DNA of 40,766 nt. Origin: Nitrosopumilus sp. LS_AOA. Its GTDB lineage: Archaea; Thermoproteota; Nitrososphaeria; Nitrososphaerales; Nitrosopumilaceae. The stretch is from assembly GCA_001543015.1 (NCBI GenBank), contig LFLC01000034.1, positions 1 to 40,766 on the forward strand, written 5' to 3'. Both the position numbers and the translations under genes were made by a program. The notes beneath the pieces were generated by a model, which was given only the letters and a program-made list of their open reading frames with translations, was not told where the DNA came from and ran no database searches. Below are positions 27,612 through 35,890 of the stretch, piece after piece (the first letter of the stretch is position 1; every line of letters starts with the position of its first letter).

Positions 27612-27705
27612 TTACAATGTTTTTAGAATTTCAACAATTTCAGTCCTTCTAAATGGTTTTTCAACTAGGCGGGATCCATTAACTGCATTATCTTTATTTG
27701 TAGGT
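27612..27705 (-). pseudogene. Remnant of a response-regulator receiver domain
   Basis: Reading back from the TAA at 27612-27614, the last residues are GSRLVEKPFRRTEIVEILKTL. This is the ending of a CheY-like receiver domain, with the conserved K-P pair before helix 5. Upstream the frame gives only ILPTNKDNAVN and then loses similarity; the phosphate-accepting Asp and the rest of the domain are missing. It looks like the surviving tail of a deleted two-component gene. Confidence 0.6.
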
Positions 27706-27722
27706 AAGATTCATGATTTTTT

Positions 27723-27959
27723 ATGCATGATTCAGAGCCTGACACATTTGTCTATAAAACATGGCCTGAGAAATATAGTGATATGTTAAAAAATATTGGC
27801 ATTGATTCCAAATCAAAAGAAATTGGAACTGATGAAATTGAAAAAGGTGATTATTACAGTAGATATTTTTCTCAAACTCCAAGAATGGTAACTAACAAGG
27901 GATGTCTTGATGTCAAAAACTCTAACATTGATGTCATACAAATAATTCAAAAGGGATAA
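27723..27959 (+). CDS. Small hypothetical protein, 78 aa
   Basis: Soluble, charged protein (MHDSEPDTFVYKTWPEKYSD start) with no signal peptide, membrane helix or metal motif. Its TAA overlaps the ATG of the next gene by one base (TAATG), so the two are very likely co-translated. I do not recognise the family. The coupling and the stop-free frame in archaeal codon style suggest a real gene, probably lineage-specific. Confidence 0.65.
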   Translation: MHDSEPDTFVYKTWPEKYSDMLKNIGIDSKSKEIGTDEIEKGDYYSRYFSQTPRMVTNKGCLDVKNSNIDVIQIIQKG

Positions 27960-28339
27960 TGATGCAAGATCCAAATCCACTTCCTTGGGGCGCACAAGAT
28001 AGATTTCAAGCACATTTTATTGTAAAAAAAGATCCAGGTACAAATGATATTCGATATGTTGCAAAAACCAAACTTATCACTACTGGTCATTTTGGTTCAA
28101 AAACAGTATCTAAAGTTGAATGGGTTGGCGGTGATGGTTTGACTAAACTACTAAATGATGATTCTGAGTTAAATGAAATGATTGCAAAACAAACAGTCAA
28201 AGATGCAACAATCTATGTTGAACCTACTGATAATGTAATTCGAATCAGAGGTAAATGGGATAACCATATTGCTTTTGGAATTTCAAAAGAACTTTATGAA
28301 ATTTATGATAAAATTGCTGGACACATAAAGGCAATTTAG
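27959..28339 (+). CDS. Hypothetical protein, 126 aa
   Basis: Soluble mixed alpha/beta protein (MMQDPNPLPWGAQDRFQAHF start). Features include ITTGHFGSKTVSKVEWVGGDG, a lysine- and aspartate-rich middle and IRIRGKWDNHIAFGISKELY near the end. No catalytic or metal motif is clear. It starts on the last base of the upstream gene's stop codon, with a second ATG at 27962 as an alternative. Its stop overlaps that of the convergent tRNA endonuclease gene by three to four bases. Family not recognised; conserved thaumarchaeal protein is my guess. Confidence 0.7.
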   Translation: MMQDPNPLPWGAQDRFQAHFIVKKDPGTNDIRYVAKTKLITTGHFGSKTVSKVEWVGGDGLTKLLNDDSELNEMIAKQTVKDATIYVEPTDNVIRIRGKWDNHIAFGISKELYEIYDKIAGHIKAI

Positions 28340-28872
28340 GCTTTCCACCAATCTAAGGCAAGAAAATCTACTTTATCTTTACCTTTTGGAATTGCTAAGA
28401 TGAATTGTTTTCTAACTGATGTTGCTAGTCTTCCTGCAAGAACAATTTCAGTTGATGATATTGATTCACTTCTATTATACACTTGAATCAAAAATGGGGC
28501 ATGATCAATTCCTGGACCTTTTTCATAAACTGCAAAATCACAACCAAATTTTATTCCTGGATTAATTATGTATCCTTTATCTCTAAAGTTTTTGTAAACT
28601 AGATATTTTTTATCAAATTCATGAACCTCTTTTTTACAAATTTCAATCATTTGCTTTACAGTTAATTTTTGTTTTAATTTTGTAATAGTTATTTTCTTTT
28701 TTTCTAAAAGGTATAATCCCTCAATTAAATCTAAAATTAATGGCACATCTATTTCTTCAATTTTTGGTTTTGGCATACCAATTGGTTTTCCATAATATCC
28801 TTGACTGAAAAGTTTGCGTGAATCCTCGATATTCCAAACAATGATTCTATTTTCAACTAGTTCACTTTTCAT
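28336..28872 (-). CDS. endA: tRNA-splicing endonuclease
   Basis: This enzyme cuts introns from precursor tRNAs at bulge-helix-bulge sites. The C-terminal catalytic domain has the Tyr-His-Lys triad: Tyr116 in CDFAVYEKGPGIDHAPF, His124 in the same motif and Lys155 in SVRKQFILA. It ends in a conserved tryptophan-rich tail (LALDWWKA). The N-terminal part contains YGKPIG and the ICKKEVHEFDKKYLVYKNF helix seen in archaeal EndA. At 178 residues it is the short alpha-type subunit, expected to form a homotetramer or pair with another subunit. Confidence 0.93.
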   Translation of the reverse strand: MKSELVENRIIVWNIEDSRKLFSQGYYGKPIGMPKPKIEEIDVPLILDLIEGLYLLEKKKITITKLKQKLTVKQMIEICKKEVHEFDKKYLVYKNFRDKGYIINPGIKFGCDFAVYEKGPGIDHAPFLIQVYNRSESISSTEIVLAGRLATSVRKQFILAIPKGKDKVDFLALDWWKA

Positions 28873-28956
28873 AAATTTGTGAAACTAGTAAACGTATATG
28901 AATTCTCTAGTTGAGTGAATCAAAAATAAAGTAAAAATAGAATTGTATTTTTTTGG

Positions 28957-29610
28957 TTATAGGCTTAATGCTAGTAGAATGAACGAATCAGAAACTTTTT
29001 GACATTTGTCTGCCATTTCCTCAATTCCCTCAATTACGTCTTTAATTAACAGCAATTCTTTTGTGTTTGTTACTTCAGATAGAAGTTTTATTGTTGCCTC
29101 TCTGTATTTGATGTCAATTTCTCTTTCAATTGTTTGTGTCTCTTGAGCTAATTCAATTGCATTTGCAGTGTTTGTAGTCAAACTTCTAATAATTTCATTG
29201 AGTTTGTACACCTCATCTACCACTAGTTCAATTAATTTTGTAATGTCTTTGTCAAGTTTTGCAGCTTTTAATGTGGCTGGTTTTACGTTTGAGAGTTTGA
29301 ATGCAATGCCTGTAATGTAACCTGCAATCTCATCCATAGTATATGCTGTGTTTAGAAGATTTTCTCTATTCATGATTAATCCTCCAACATCTGCTACTTC
29401 TCGTGTGATTTTTCTTCTGAGACTTTCAACTTCTTCCTCTATTGTTGAAATTTGTTCTAGAACGTTTTTGATCCCTGTCTTTTCTTTTTTCATCATAAGA
29501 TCAGGTAGTGTTGCAAGTTCTCTGGCAGCATTTAGAATTCTGTTAATTTCGTCTTGTAATACTGCTATAGCCTTTCTTTTTGCTTGAACTTCAAGTTCTC
29601 CGCTATACAT
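28957..29610 (-). CDS. DUF47 / PhoU-like phosphate transport regulator
   Basis: All-helical protein of 217 residues with heptad patterns throughout, ending ELLLIKDVIEGIEEMADKC-KVSDSFILLAL. The (E/D)xxxD-type acidic motif DVIEGIEEMADKC is the metal-binding helix of DUF47/PhoU proteins. Relatives sit beside low-affinity phosphate transporters (Pit) and modulate them, but no transporter is next to this gene. The ATG at 29610 is preferred over a TTG at 29622: a strong Shine-Dalgarno sequence AGGGAGGT (29623-29630) lies 12 bases before the ATG but directly against the TTG. Confidence 0.82.
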   Translation of the reverse strand: MYSGELEVQAKRKAIAVLQDEINRILNAARELATLPDLMMKKEKTGIKNVLEQISTIEEEVESLRRKITREVADVGGLIMNRENLLNTAYTMDEIAGYITGIAFKLSNVKPATLKAAKLDKDITKLIELVVDEVYKLNEIIRSLTTNTANAIELAQETQTIEREIDIKYREATIKLLSEVTNTKELLLIKDVIEGIEEMADKCQKVSDSFILLALSL

Positions 29611-29622
29611 AACAAAAGCCAA

Positions 29623-29630
29623 ACCTCCCT
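29623..29630 (-). promoter_or_regulatory. Strong ribosome binding site of the DUF47 gene
   Basis: AGGGAGGT on the minus strand is a near-perfect anti-16S match. It decides the start in favour of the ATG at 29610. It also shows that this gene is translated from a leadered or internal message, unlike the apparently leaderless genes nearby. Confidence 0.6.
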
Positions 29631-29676
29631 CAGGTAATTTAAATCATCTATGCTTTTTGATGTTTTTTGAGCATGA

Positions 29677-31449
29677 TCACATCAAATTTTTGTCATGTGC
29701 AATCTTATTTTGTCCTTTGAATAGTGTGATCACCTCCTCATTTGTTGATGCATCCTCTACTGCTTTCTCCATTCTTATTTTTCCAGTAAATTTTGGAAAT
29801 CTTAATGCCAGACCTGTATCTTTTCGAATTTTGTTTTTTGCTGCTTGGTGAATTGGACTTAGGGTAATATCTGATGCAACTATTTCAATTACTAGTTCTG
29901 GTTCAAACCATACATCTGCCTCCATTTCACTATCAATTCGTGGATTTTTTTTGATTGTAACTTTGGGATGTAAAATTTGATATAATTGATCTAGGCTTTC
30001 ATCTGAAAATCCAGTACCCACTTTACAAATACTTGTGAATGTATCCTCATCTTCCTCATATGTTGCAAGTAACAGTGTCCCATAGTTGCCTGTTCTTCTA
30101 CCCTTTCCAAAATACCCGCCAATCACTACAAGATCCAAACTATCCCCAAGCTCGTTTTGATATTCTCTTTTTAATTTTAACCAGTGACTTCCTCTAGATC
30201 CTGCCCGGTATGGTTTGTCTAGTATTTTTAGCATCAACCCTTCACTTCCTGCATTAATACTATTTTCAAAAAACTCTTCAATGTCATTTTCATTTTTTAC
30301 TATGGTCATTGGAATATGTTTTGCATAATCATCTTCACTCACAACTTTTTCTAGTTTCTCTCTTCGCTCTTTGTAGTTTAATTCTAGGCAACTCTTTCCA
30401 TTACAATATAAAATATCAAAAAAATTAACTGTGATGGGATATTGTGTAACTGCTTTTTCTATTTTGTATTTTCTTCGTCTATGCATTAATTCTTGGAATG
30501 GTAAAAATTCTCCAGTATTCTCATTAATTGCTACAGCTTCTGCCTCCAAAATTACATTATCTGCATGAATTGTTTTAGGAATTTTCTCAATTATATCTGG
30601 ATAATAACTTGAAATATTTTCTAAACTCCTTGAAAATAAAACTACTTTGTTCCCTTCAATGTGAAGTTGTACTCTTTCCCCATCTAGTTTGTATTCTGCA
30701 GCAAATTCATTTCCAATTTTCTCAATTGCTTCTTTTTCACTCTTTACTCTGTCTGCAAGCATTGGTCTGATTGGATTAAATAAAATAATTTCAAATTCTT
30801 TAATTCCATCAATCCCCTTACTTGCAATAGTTTCTGCAACTTTTCCCAAGTCACTTGAGACATTGTATGCGTACTGCAAAATTTTTCTATTCTCTTTATC
30901 TCCTGAAAATGCAATTGCTAATGCATCCATAACCGTATTTTCTGCTACTCCTAACCTCAGAGTTCCAAGTAATAGTTTTAGGATAAATTTTGCCTCAACT
31001 GGTGATGCGTCATTTAGCAATCCTGCAATATACACCATTTTCCTATTTTGAGTTTTCATTCCTTCTAGTTCTGCAATTGTAAATAGAGTATCATAGACAC
31101 GCTCGATTGTAATGTCTTGTACCATGAATGTGGTTTGTTCTTTTTGCTCTAAAATTATAGAAGCTGCATGACCCAAGTCACCACATTTTTTGTATTCATT
31201 TTCAATTTTTTTTATTGCCTCATCAGTTCCAGCTGATTTTGCAATTGCACCTATTGCCAATCTTTCAGCAACTCCTAATTCCACCCCTTCAAAGTCTGGT
31301 CGAAGTTTTCCTTGTAGCAAATATACTATTTTTGCAATAACATCTTGTGGTGTTTTTTCAAATAATTCCACCAAATATTGAGTTAATTCTAGTCGCTTTC
31401 TAGTTGATTCCATTTTGTTAAATGAATCAGCTAAAATAGAAAACTCCAT
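29677..31449 (-). CDS. lig: ATP-dependent DNA ligase, archaeal type
   Basis: Seals nicks in DNA during replication and repair through a ligase-AMP intermediate. The order is an N-terminal helical DNA-binding domain (1-225), adenylation domain and OB domain. The AMP-accepting lysine is K254 in EYKLDGERVQ (motif I). Motif III-like NFFDILY, motif IV EGLMLK and motif V WLKLKREY are present. Length (590) is normal for archaeal LigI. The gene follows the small membrane-protein gene on the same strand and precedes the DUF47 gene. Confidence 0.97.
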   Translation of the reverse strand: MEFSILADSFNKMESTRKRLELTQYLVELFEKTPQDVIAKIVYLLQGKLRPDFEGVELGVAERLAIGAIAKSAGTDEAIKKIENEYKKCGDLGHAASIILEQKEQTTFMVQDITIERVYDTLFTIAELEGMKTQNRKMVYIAGLLNDASPVEAKFILKLLLGTLRLGVAENTVMDALAIAFSGDKENRKILQYAYNVSSDLGKVAETIASKGIDGIKEFEIILFNPIRPMLADRVKSEKEAIEKIGNEFAAEYKLDGERVQLHIEGNKVVLFSRSLENISSYYPDIIEKIPKTIHADNVILEAEAVAINENTGEFLPFQELMHRRRKYKIEKAVTQYPITVNFFDILYCNGKSCLELNYKERREKLEKVVSEDDYAKHIPMTIVKNENDIEEFFENSINAGSEGLMLKILDKPYRAGSRGSHWLKLKREYQNELGDSLDLVVIGGYFGKGRRTGNYGTLLLATYEEDEDTFTSICKVGTGFSDESLDQLYQILHPKVTIKKNPRIDSEMEADVWFEPELVIEIVASDITLSPIHQAAKNKIRKDTGLALRFPKFTGKIRMEKAVEDASTNEEVITLFKGQNKIAHDKNLM

Positions 31450-31487
31450 TCTAATCCTCTACATAATCCTGAATAAAAGTCTGAATC

Positions 31488-31901
31488 TTAGATGTATCGG
31501 AATATTGTTGGTTTATCTGACTTTGGAACATCCGATACTAGTGCAAAATTGTATAATGGATGGGACTCTTTGTACTGTTTCATAAAACTCCATGCAACAT
31601 CATGTGTTTTGAATTGTGTTCTAATCCCATCAATCTGACTTTTCCCCCCAAACACATCAAAGACTACTACTGAATATCCTTTAGGACGATTGTGAGGTTT
31701 TGCTTTCAAAAACCATGCAAATGCAAATATCAGCACTGCTCCTAAAATCACATATTCTCCTGCTAGTTTGAAAAATGTGATAATGATTCCTGGAATGGTA
31801 TGCCCAAATAAAACAATCATAAAATTTGAAAATGAAATTACTGCTAACCCTGTGATGAGATATGTTTTCCAATCAAATATTATTTGAAAGACATTTTTCA
31901 T
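31488..31901 (-). CDS. Small membrane protein, 137 aa
   Basis: Two hydrophobic helices (about residues 15-33 and 42-65) with a tight turn containing HTIPG are followed by a soluble tail of about 70 residues. The tail contains SVVVFDVFGGKSQIDGIRTQF and FALVSDVPKSDKP. No known motif is seen. It sits 38 bases upstream of the ligase gene and downstream of the FBP aldolase/phosphatase gene on the same strand. Probably a conserved thaumarchaeal protein of unknown function. Confidence 0.75.
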   Translation of the reverse strand: MKNVFQIIFDWKTYLITGLAVISFSNFMIVLFGHTIPGIIITFFKLAGEYVILGAVLIFAFAWFLKAKPHNRPKGYSVVVFDVFGGKSQIDGIRTQFKTHDVAWSFMKQYKESHPLYNFALVSDVPKSDKPTIFRYI

Positions 31902-31962
31902 ATATTTAGAATAACTCCTTTTTTGATTTAACTATTTCTTATGATTTGAAAATAATATGTTA

Positions 31963-33099
31963 TTAATCAGGATCTTCGTAATTCTGTTTCTTCACACCAC
32001 TAGAAAAATTACCCTCTATTGGTTTCATTTTACTTTCAAGAACACTCATTCTTGCCTTGTACCCTTCGGCATACTCTAATTCTGATGGAACTAGTGTTGC
32101 TGGGTGGAAGAATCCTTGACTTCGCATTGTTATTGCTTTTTTTGTTGCAATTTCTCTAATGTAATCCCAATCTGGAGTTGAGAATCCATCAAATGGACCT
32201 GTAAACTTTCCATTATGCATACTAAACACTAAAGCCTCAACTATTGGAATACAGAAATTAATTGTTGCAGCAGAATTTAGTTTAACTGGCATTAATGGCA
32301 TGTTATGACTTCCTCTTGTATTTCCTGAAACAAAATGTGGATTGCTAAATGCACTTCCAACTTCTTCAGTAGCTGGGAACATTTTTTGTGTTCTAACCAA
32401 ACAAATTGGATCATCTTTTCCAACATAAGTTCCTGCAATGTTGTGTAGTCTATCAGTTGATGCTGCAAGAATTGGTTCTCCATCTTTGGTTGTGACCGTA
32501 TCTACAACATATCTGCTAGGATACATTAGTGCTGCTTCAATTGTAGGTTTGTCTTGCCATAGTTCAAGTCTTGCAACTTTACCTTCTTCTACATCCATGA
32601 TATTCATAATTACTCCACCTGCAAGATTTTGGTTTACAATTAATCCCGTGTTACTAAGTGAGTCTACAAACATTCTATAAATTGGATAATTGAATGCGCC
32701 AGGTTCTGTCTTGTCTGCTGCAAATACTGTAAATGCCTCATTTTGTCTTTCTTCAAATTCCATCTCTGCAACTCCTGGACCCATACCCTTTACATTTCCT
32801 GAAAAAGAATCTTTTAGCAAGTCTTGTCCTGCTCCATACAATCCTTCATCTTTTGCAACTTGGGTTCCTGCCATGAATGCATCCCATGCCATTTTGTGAA
32901 TTTGTTCATTATCTACACCATGGGTGTGAGACATTACAATGTGAGTGTCATCTCCACAATATCCAATATAATAATCAATTAGTAATTCTGATCTTTCTTT
33001 TACTACATCTTTGATTGCTTGAATTAATGCGTCACTTGGCTTTGTATGTCCTCCAACTCCACCAACATCTGCTTTGATAACTGATACTGTAATCTTCAT
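31963..33099 (-). CDS. fbp: Fructose-1,6-bisphosphate aldolase/phosphatase (bifunctional)
   Basis: Makes fructose 6-phosphate from triose phosphates in one enzyme, which drives gluconeogenesis one way in archaea. The type V family signature is present: SVIKADVGGVGGHTKPS at the start, YIGYCGDDTHIVMSH for magnesium binding, FSGNVKGMGPG and NQNLAGGVIMNIMDV. At 378 residues it is full length. The ATG at 33099 gives the usual MKITVSVIKAD start; GTG codons at 33117 and 33111 are alternatives. An AAGGTGG at 33115-33121 lies a little far from the ATG for a ribosome site. In this autotroph it feeds fixed carbon into sugars. Confidence 0.96.
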   Translation of the reverse strand: MKITVSVIKADVGGVGGHTKPSDALIQAIKDVVKERSELLIDYYIGYCGDDTHIVMSHTHGVDNEQIHKMAWDAFMAGTQVAKDEGLYGAGQDLLKDSFSGNVKGMGPGVAEMEFEERQNEAFTVFAADKTEPGAFNYPIYRMFVDSLSNTGLIVNQNLAGGVIMNIMDVEEGKVARLELWQDKPTIEAALMYPSRYVVDTVTTKDGEPILAASTDRLHNIAGTYVGKDDPICLVRTQKMFPATEEVGSAFSNPHFVSGNTRGSHNMPLMPVKLNSAATINFCIPIVEALVFSMHNGKFTGPFDGFSTPDWDYIREIATKKAITMRSQGFFHPATLVPSELEYAEGYKARMSVLESKMKPIEGNFSSGVKKQNYEDPD

Positions 33100-33197
33100 A
33101 TCTTCGATCACAACCACCTTGATTTATGTGCTTTTGGAAATTAATTTGATCTAAAATATTTGAAGAAAAGTGATATTTTTTTCAAAAATTCATAACA

Positions 33198-33207
33198 GTA
33201 ATAAATC
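33198..33207 (+). promoter_or_regulatory. Probable TATA box of the EF-1A operon
   Basis: GTAATAAAT is centred about 26 bases before the ATG at 33228 and could give a leaderless or very short-leader message. A second AT-rich block (TTTTATCG at 33210) is too close to the start for that arrangement. The two divergent genes share this 128-base region. Confidence 0.35.
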
Positions 33208-33227
33208 CCTTTTATCGCTGGTGTCAT

Positions 33228-34526
33228 ATGGCAGACAAACCTCACCTAAACATGATTGTAACAGGTCACATTGATAATGGAAAATCAACAACAATGGGTC
33301 ACTTCTTAATGGATCTTGGAGTTGTAGATGAAAGAACTATTGCAGCACATGCAGAAGAATCAGAAAAGACCGGAAAAGGTGATACTTTCAAGTATGCTTG
33401 GGTTATGGATAATATTAAAGACGAAAGAGAAAGAGGAATTACAATTGATCTCGCTTTCCAAAAATTTGAATCAGCAAAATACTTCTTCACATTAATTGAC
33501 GCTCCTGGTCACAGGGACTTTATTAAAAATATGATTACTGGTGCTTCTGAAGCAGATGCAGCCATCCTAGTACTTTCAGCTAAAGAAGGTGAAACTGATA
33601 CTGCAATTGCTGCAGGTGGACAAGCAAGAGAACATGCATTCTTGCTAAAAACACTCGGTGTAAGCCAACTAATTATTGCAATCAACAAGATGGATGCAGT
33701 TGACTATAAAGAGGACGCATTCAATGCAGCCAAAGAGAAAGGTCAAAACTTGGTTAAATCTGTAGGTTACAAACTAGACGATGTAGCTGTTATTCCAGTT
33801 TCTGGATGGAAAGGTGATAATTTAGTTAAGCAATCTGAGAACATGTCATGGTATACTGGAAAAACACTTCTTTTAGCATTTGATGACTTTAAAGTAACAG
33901 AAAAACCAGTTGGTAAACCACTACGTGTTCCAATTCAAGATGTTTACACAATTACTGGTGTTGGCACTGTACCTGTTGGTAGAGTGGAGACCGGAATTAT
34001 GAAAGCAGGTGATAAAATAGTTGTAATGCCTTCAGGTGCTGTTGGTGAGATTAAATCTATAGAGACTCACCATACTGAAATGCCATCTGCAGAAGCAGGT
34101 GACAATATTGGTTTTAACCTTAGAGGTATTGAAAAGAAAGATATCAAAAGAGGCGATGTTCTTGGAACCCCTGATGCACCACCAAATGTTGCAAAAGAGT
34201 TCAAAGCACAAATTATAGTAATTCACCATCCAACAGCAATTGCTCCTGGTTATACTCCAGTAATGCATGCACATACTACACAAGTAGCAGCAACTGTTAC
34301 AGAATTTCTCCAAAAGATAAATCCTGCAACTGGTGCAGTTGAGGAAGAGAATCCAAAGTTCCTTAAAGTTGGAGATTCAGCAATTGTAAAAATTAGACCG
34401 GTGAGACCAACTTGTATTGAAACTTTCAAAGATTTCCCTGAGATGGGTAGATTTGCACTCCGAGATATGGGTGCAACTATTGCTGCAGGAATTGTAAAAG
34501 AAATTACAGAATTCTATAAACCATAG
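33228..34526 (+). CDS. tuf: Translation elongation factor 1-alpha (EF-Tu homologue)
   Basis: GTPase that brings aminoacyl-tRNA to the ribosome. G1 reads GHIDNGKST (instead of the common GHVDHGKST), switch I has DERERGITID, G3 DAPGH, G4 NKMD and G5-like PVSGWKG. Domains 2 (VGRVETGIMKAGD) and 3 (HPTAIAPGYTPVMHAHT, FPEMGRFALRDMG) are complete, 432 residues in all. It heads an operon with rps10 eight bases downstream, the usual archaeal pairing. Confidence 0.98.
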   Translation: MADKPHLNMIVTGHIDNGKSTTMGHFLMDLGVVDERTIAAHAEESEKTGKGDTFKYAWVMDNIKDERERGITIDLAFQKFESAKYFFTLIDAPGHRDFIKNMITGASEADAAILVLSAKEGETDTAIAAGGQAREHAFLLKTLGVSQLIIAINKMDAVDYKEDAFNAAKEKGQNLVKSVGYKLDDVAVIPVSGWKGDNLVKQSENMSWYTGKTLLLAFDDFKVTEKPVGKPLRVPIQDVYTITGVGTVPVGRVETGIMKAGDKIVVMPSGAVGEIKSIETHHTEMPSAEAGDNIGFNLRGIEKKDIKRGDVLGTPDAPPNVAKEFKAQIIVIHHPTAIAPGYTPVMHAHTTQVAATVTEFLQKINPATGAVEEENPKFLKVGDSAIVKIRPVRPTCIETFKDFPEMGRFALRDMGATIAAGIVKEITEFYKP

Positions 34527-34534
34527 GCGATTTT

Positions 34535-34843
34535 ATGACTCAAACCGCCCGCGTCAAACTAACATCCACTAATTTGCCAAAATTAAATGGCGTTTGTGGT
34601 GAAATTATGGGCATAGGTAAAAAAACCGGTGTCAAAGTTAAAGGTCCAACTCCACTTCCTGTAAAAAGATTACATGTTGCAACCCGAAAATCACCATGTG
34701 GTAGTGGTACTGAAACCTATGAAAAATGGGAAATGAAAATGCATAGACGAATTATCAATATCAACGCTGATGATAAAGCAATTAGACAATTAATGAGACT
34801 CAAAATTCCTGATGATGTCTACATTGAATTGTCCTTGACCTAA
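34535..34843 (+). CDS. rps10: 30S ribosomal protein S10
   Basis: 102 residues with the S10 hallmarks: ARVKLTSTN start, GPTPLPVKRLHVATRKSPCG loop that reaches into the 30S head, ETYEKWEMKMHRRIININ and a closing IPDDVYIELSL strand. It begins eight bases after the EF-1A stop and is certainly co-transcribed with it. Confidence 0.98.
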   Translation: MTQTARVKLTSTNLPKLNGVCGEIMGIGKKTGVKVKGPTPLPVKRLHVATRKSPCGSGTETYEKWEMKMHRRIININADDKAIRQLMRLKIPDDVYIELSLT

Positions 34844-34881
34844 TTTGGTATCCTTAAATTATCGAAATTTTGATGATAAAC

Positions 34882-35079
34882 ATGGTTGAAGAAAATATTG
34901 AAGAAGAAGTAGAAGAAACCCCTGTTGAGACTTTTGAAGTACATTACTCTTGTCTTAGATGTGCAACTAGTGTTTCAAACACCGAATTATCTAGATTACC
35001 TGAAATCAAATGTATTTGTGGATTTCGAGTATTTACCAAAGATAGACCACCTGTTGTAAAAACAATTAAAGCAATCTAA
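34882..35079 (+). CDS. rpo12: DNA-directed RNA polymerase subunit Rpo12 (RpoP)
   Basis: Small zinc-binding subunit of the archaeal RNA polymerase (RPB12/RPC10 family), 65 residues. After an acidic N-terminal tail come YSCLRC, a leucine-proline turn (LSRLPEIKC) and GFRVFTKDRPPVVKTIKAI, the invariant RPP ending. The second metal pair reads CIC, one residue shorter than the usual CxxC. The ATG at 34882 is chosen over one at 34870 because a TATA-like TTAAATTA lies about 25 bases before it. It follows rps10, consistent with a conserved information-processing cluster. Confidence 0.93.
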   Translation: MVEENIEEEVEETPVETFEVHYSCLRCATSVSNTELSRLPEIKCICGFRVFTKDRPPVVKTIKAI

Positions 35080-35080
35080 A

Positions 35081-35278
35081 TTATCTGTCTTTTTTGTAAC
35101 TATGCTCTCTTTGTAAATGCGTTCTCATATCTTCCATATTTGAGAAATACTTACTACACTCTTTACAATCATACTTCAAATCTTTGCCATGGATAATTTC
35201 TTGATGATTCATTAATTCTTCTTCTTTTGAAAATTTTTTGTTACACACATTACATTTACTTTTTTTAAAAAATCCCAC
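35081..35278 (-). CDS. Small C2H2 zinc-finger protein, 65 aa
   Basis: Two C2H2 fingers: CNVCNKKFSKEEELMNHQEI with a following IIH, and CKECSKYFSNMEDMRTHLQREH. This is the classical TFIIIA-type spacing, rare but known in archaea, and suggests DNA or protein binding. The GTG at 35278 is preferred over an ATG at 35335, because the latter would overlap the upstream zinc-ribbon gene by 19 codons in another frame, whereas the GTG follows the upstream TAG directly (TAGAGTGGG). Translational coupling is likely. Its stop lies one base beyond that of the convergent rpo12. Confidence 0.78.
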   Translation of the reverse strand: MGFFKKSKCNVCNKKFSKEEELMNHQEIIHGKDLKYDCKECSKYFSNMEDMRTHLQREHSYKKDR

Positions 35279-35279
35279 T

Positions 35280-35690
35280 CTACCCAAACTCTGCTTTTTT
35301 TCCATCCCAACATGTTCTACAAAGCTGACCTTCAACCTTCCATGTTCCTTTTGGATTGTATCTAATTAATCCCATTTTTGCCCCACATAATGCACAGAAA
35401 TTTTTCTTTTTACCAAAATTTTCTTCTTTTTCATCAAAACATGTTTTGCATAGTAATCCATCCATGTCCCATTGCCATCGTGGTTCCCACAAATCTGTAA
35501 TTTTTTGAGTGTTTTTACATAGAACACATGGTTGTCGTACTTTTCCTTCATAGTATTCCTTTGATTTATCAAAATGACAATCCCCACAAAGTAGACCTTT
35601 GATGTTCCACTCTTTTTTTGGTTTGTGTTTGTGCGTTAGTACTTTATCACATACTGCGCAATTTTTTGGCTTTTTGCTAAATAATCCCAT
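35280..35690 (-). CDS. Triple zinc-ribbon protein, 136 aa
   Basis: Three repeats of a four-cysteine ribbon: CAVC with CGDC, CVLC with CKTC, and CALC with CRTC. Each has a conserved W-x-(I/M/V)-(K/D/E)-G-(L/Q)-LC core (WNIKGLLC, WDMDGLLC, WKVEGQLC). Eight to twelve cysteines imply up to three structural zinc ions. No enzymatic motif is seen. It is coupled to the C2H2 gene downstream. A nucleic-acid or protein adaptor role is inferred; the family is not one I can name. Confidence 0.8.
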   Translation of the reverse strand: MGLFSKKPKNCAVCDKVLTHKHKPKKEWNIKGLLCGDCHFDKSKEYYEGKVRQPCVLCKNTQKITDLWEPRWQWDMDGLLCKTCFDEKEENFGKKKNFCALCGAKMGLIRYNPKGTWKVEGQLCRTCWDGKKAEFG

Positions 35691-35758
35691 GTCTTTGAGA
35701 ATTTATGATATGATATATTCTATAAATGTAAACAAAATGAAAATATCAAAAAATGGCT

Positions 35759-35890
35759 CTATTTGTTTAAGATTTTCTCAAGAGCTTGACTTACGTTAAG
35801 CATTCCATTTTTCTTTGCAAATTCTTCGATCATTTTGAATTGTTTTTCAGTAAAACAAACTGGCATTGAACGGTTTTCCATGAATATCAT
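35759..35890 (-). CDS. Tiny helical protein, 43 aa, ribbon-helix-helix-like
   Basis: The frame from ATG 35890 (or the in-frame ATG at 35881, MENRSMPVCF) to TAG 35759 encodes a short beta-like stretch (RSMPVCFTEKQ), a helix (FKMIEEFAKKNG) and a second helix (NVSQALEKIL). That layout resembles ribbon-helix-helix DNA-binding proteins such as CopG/Arc types, which often regulate their own operons. It lies 69 bases upstream of the zinc-ribbon gene on the same strand. Too short for certainty, but the codon choice and pattern look genuine. Confidence 0.6.
   Translation of the reverse strand: MIFMENRSMPVCFTEKQFKMIEEFAKKNGMLNVSQALEKILNK

Noticed and set aside
35279-35335. ATG at 35335 as start of the C2H2 protein
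   Set aside because: It would read 19 codons through the end of the zinc-ribbon gene in another frame; the GTG just past that gene's stop fits better.
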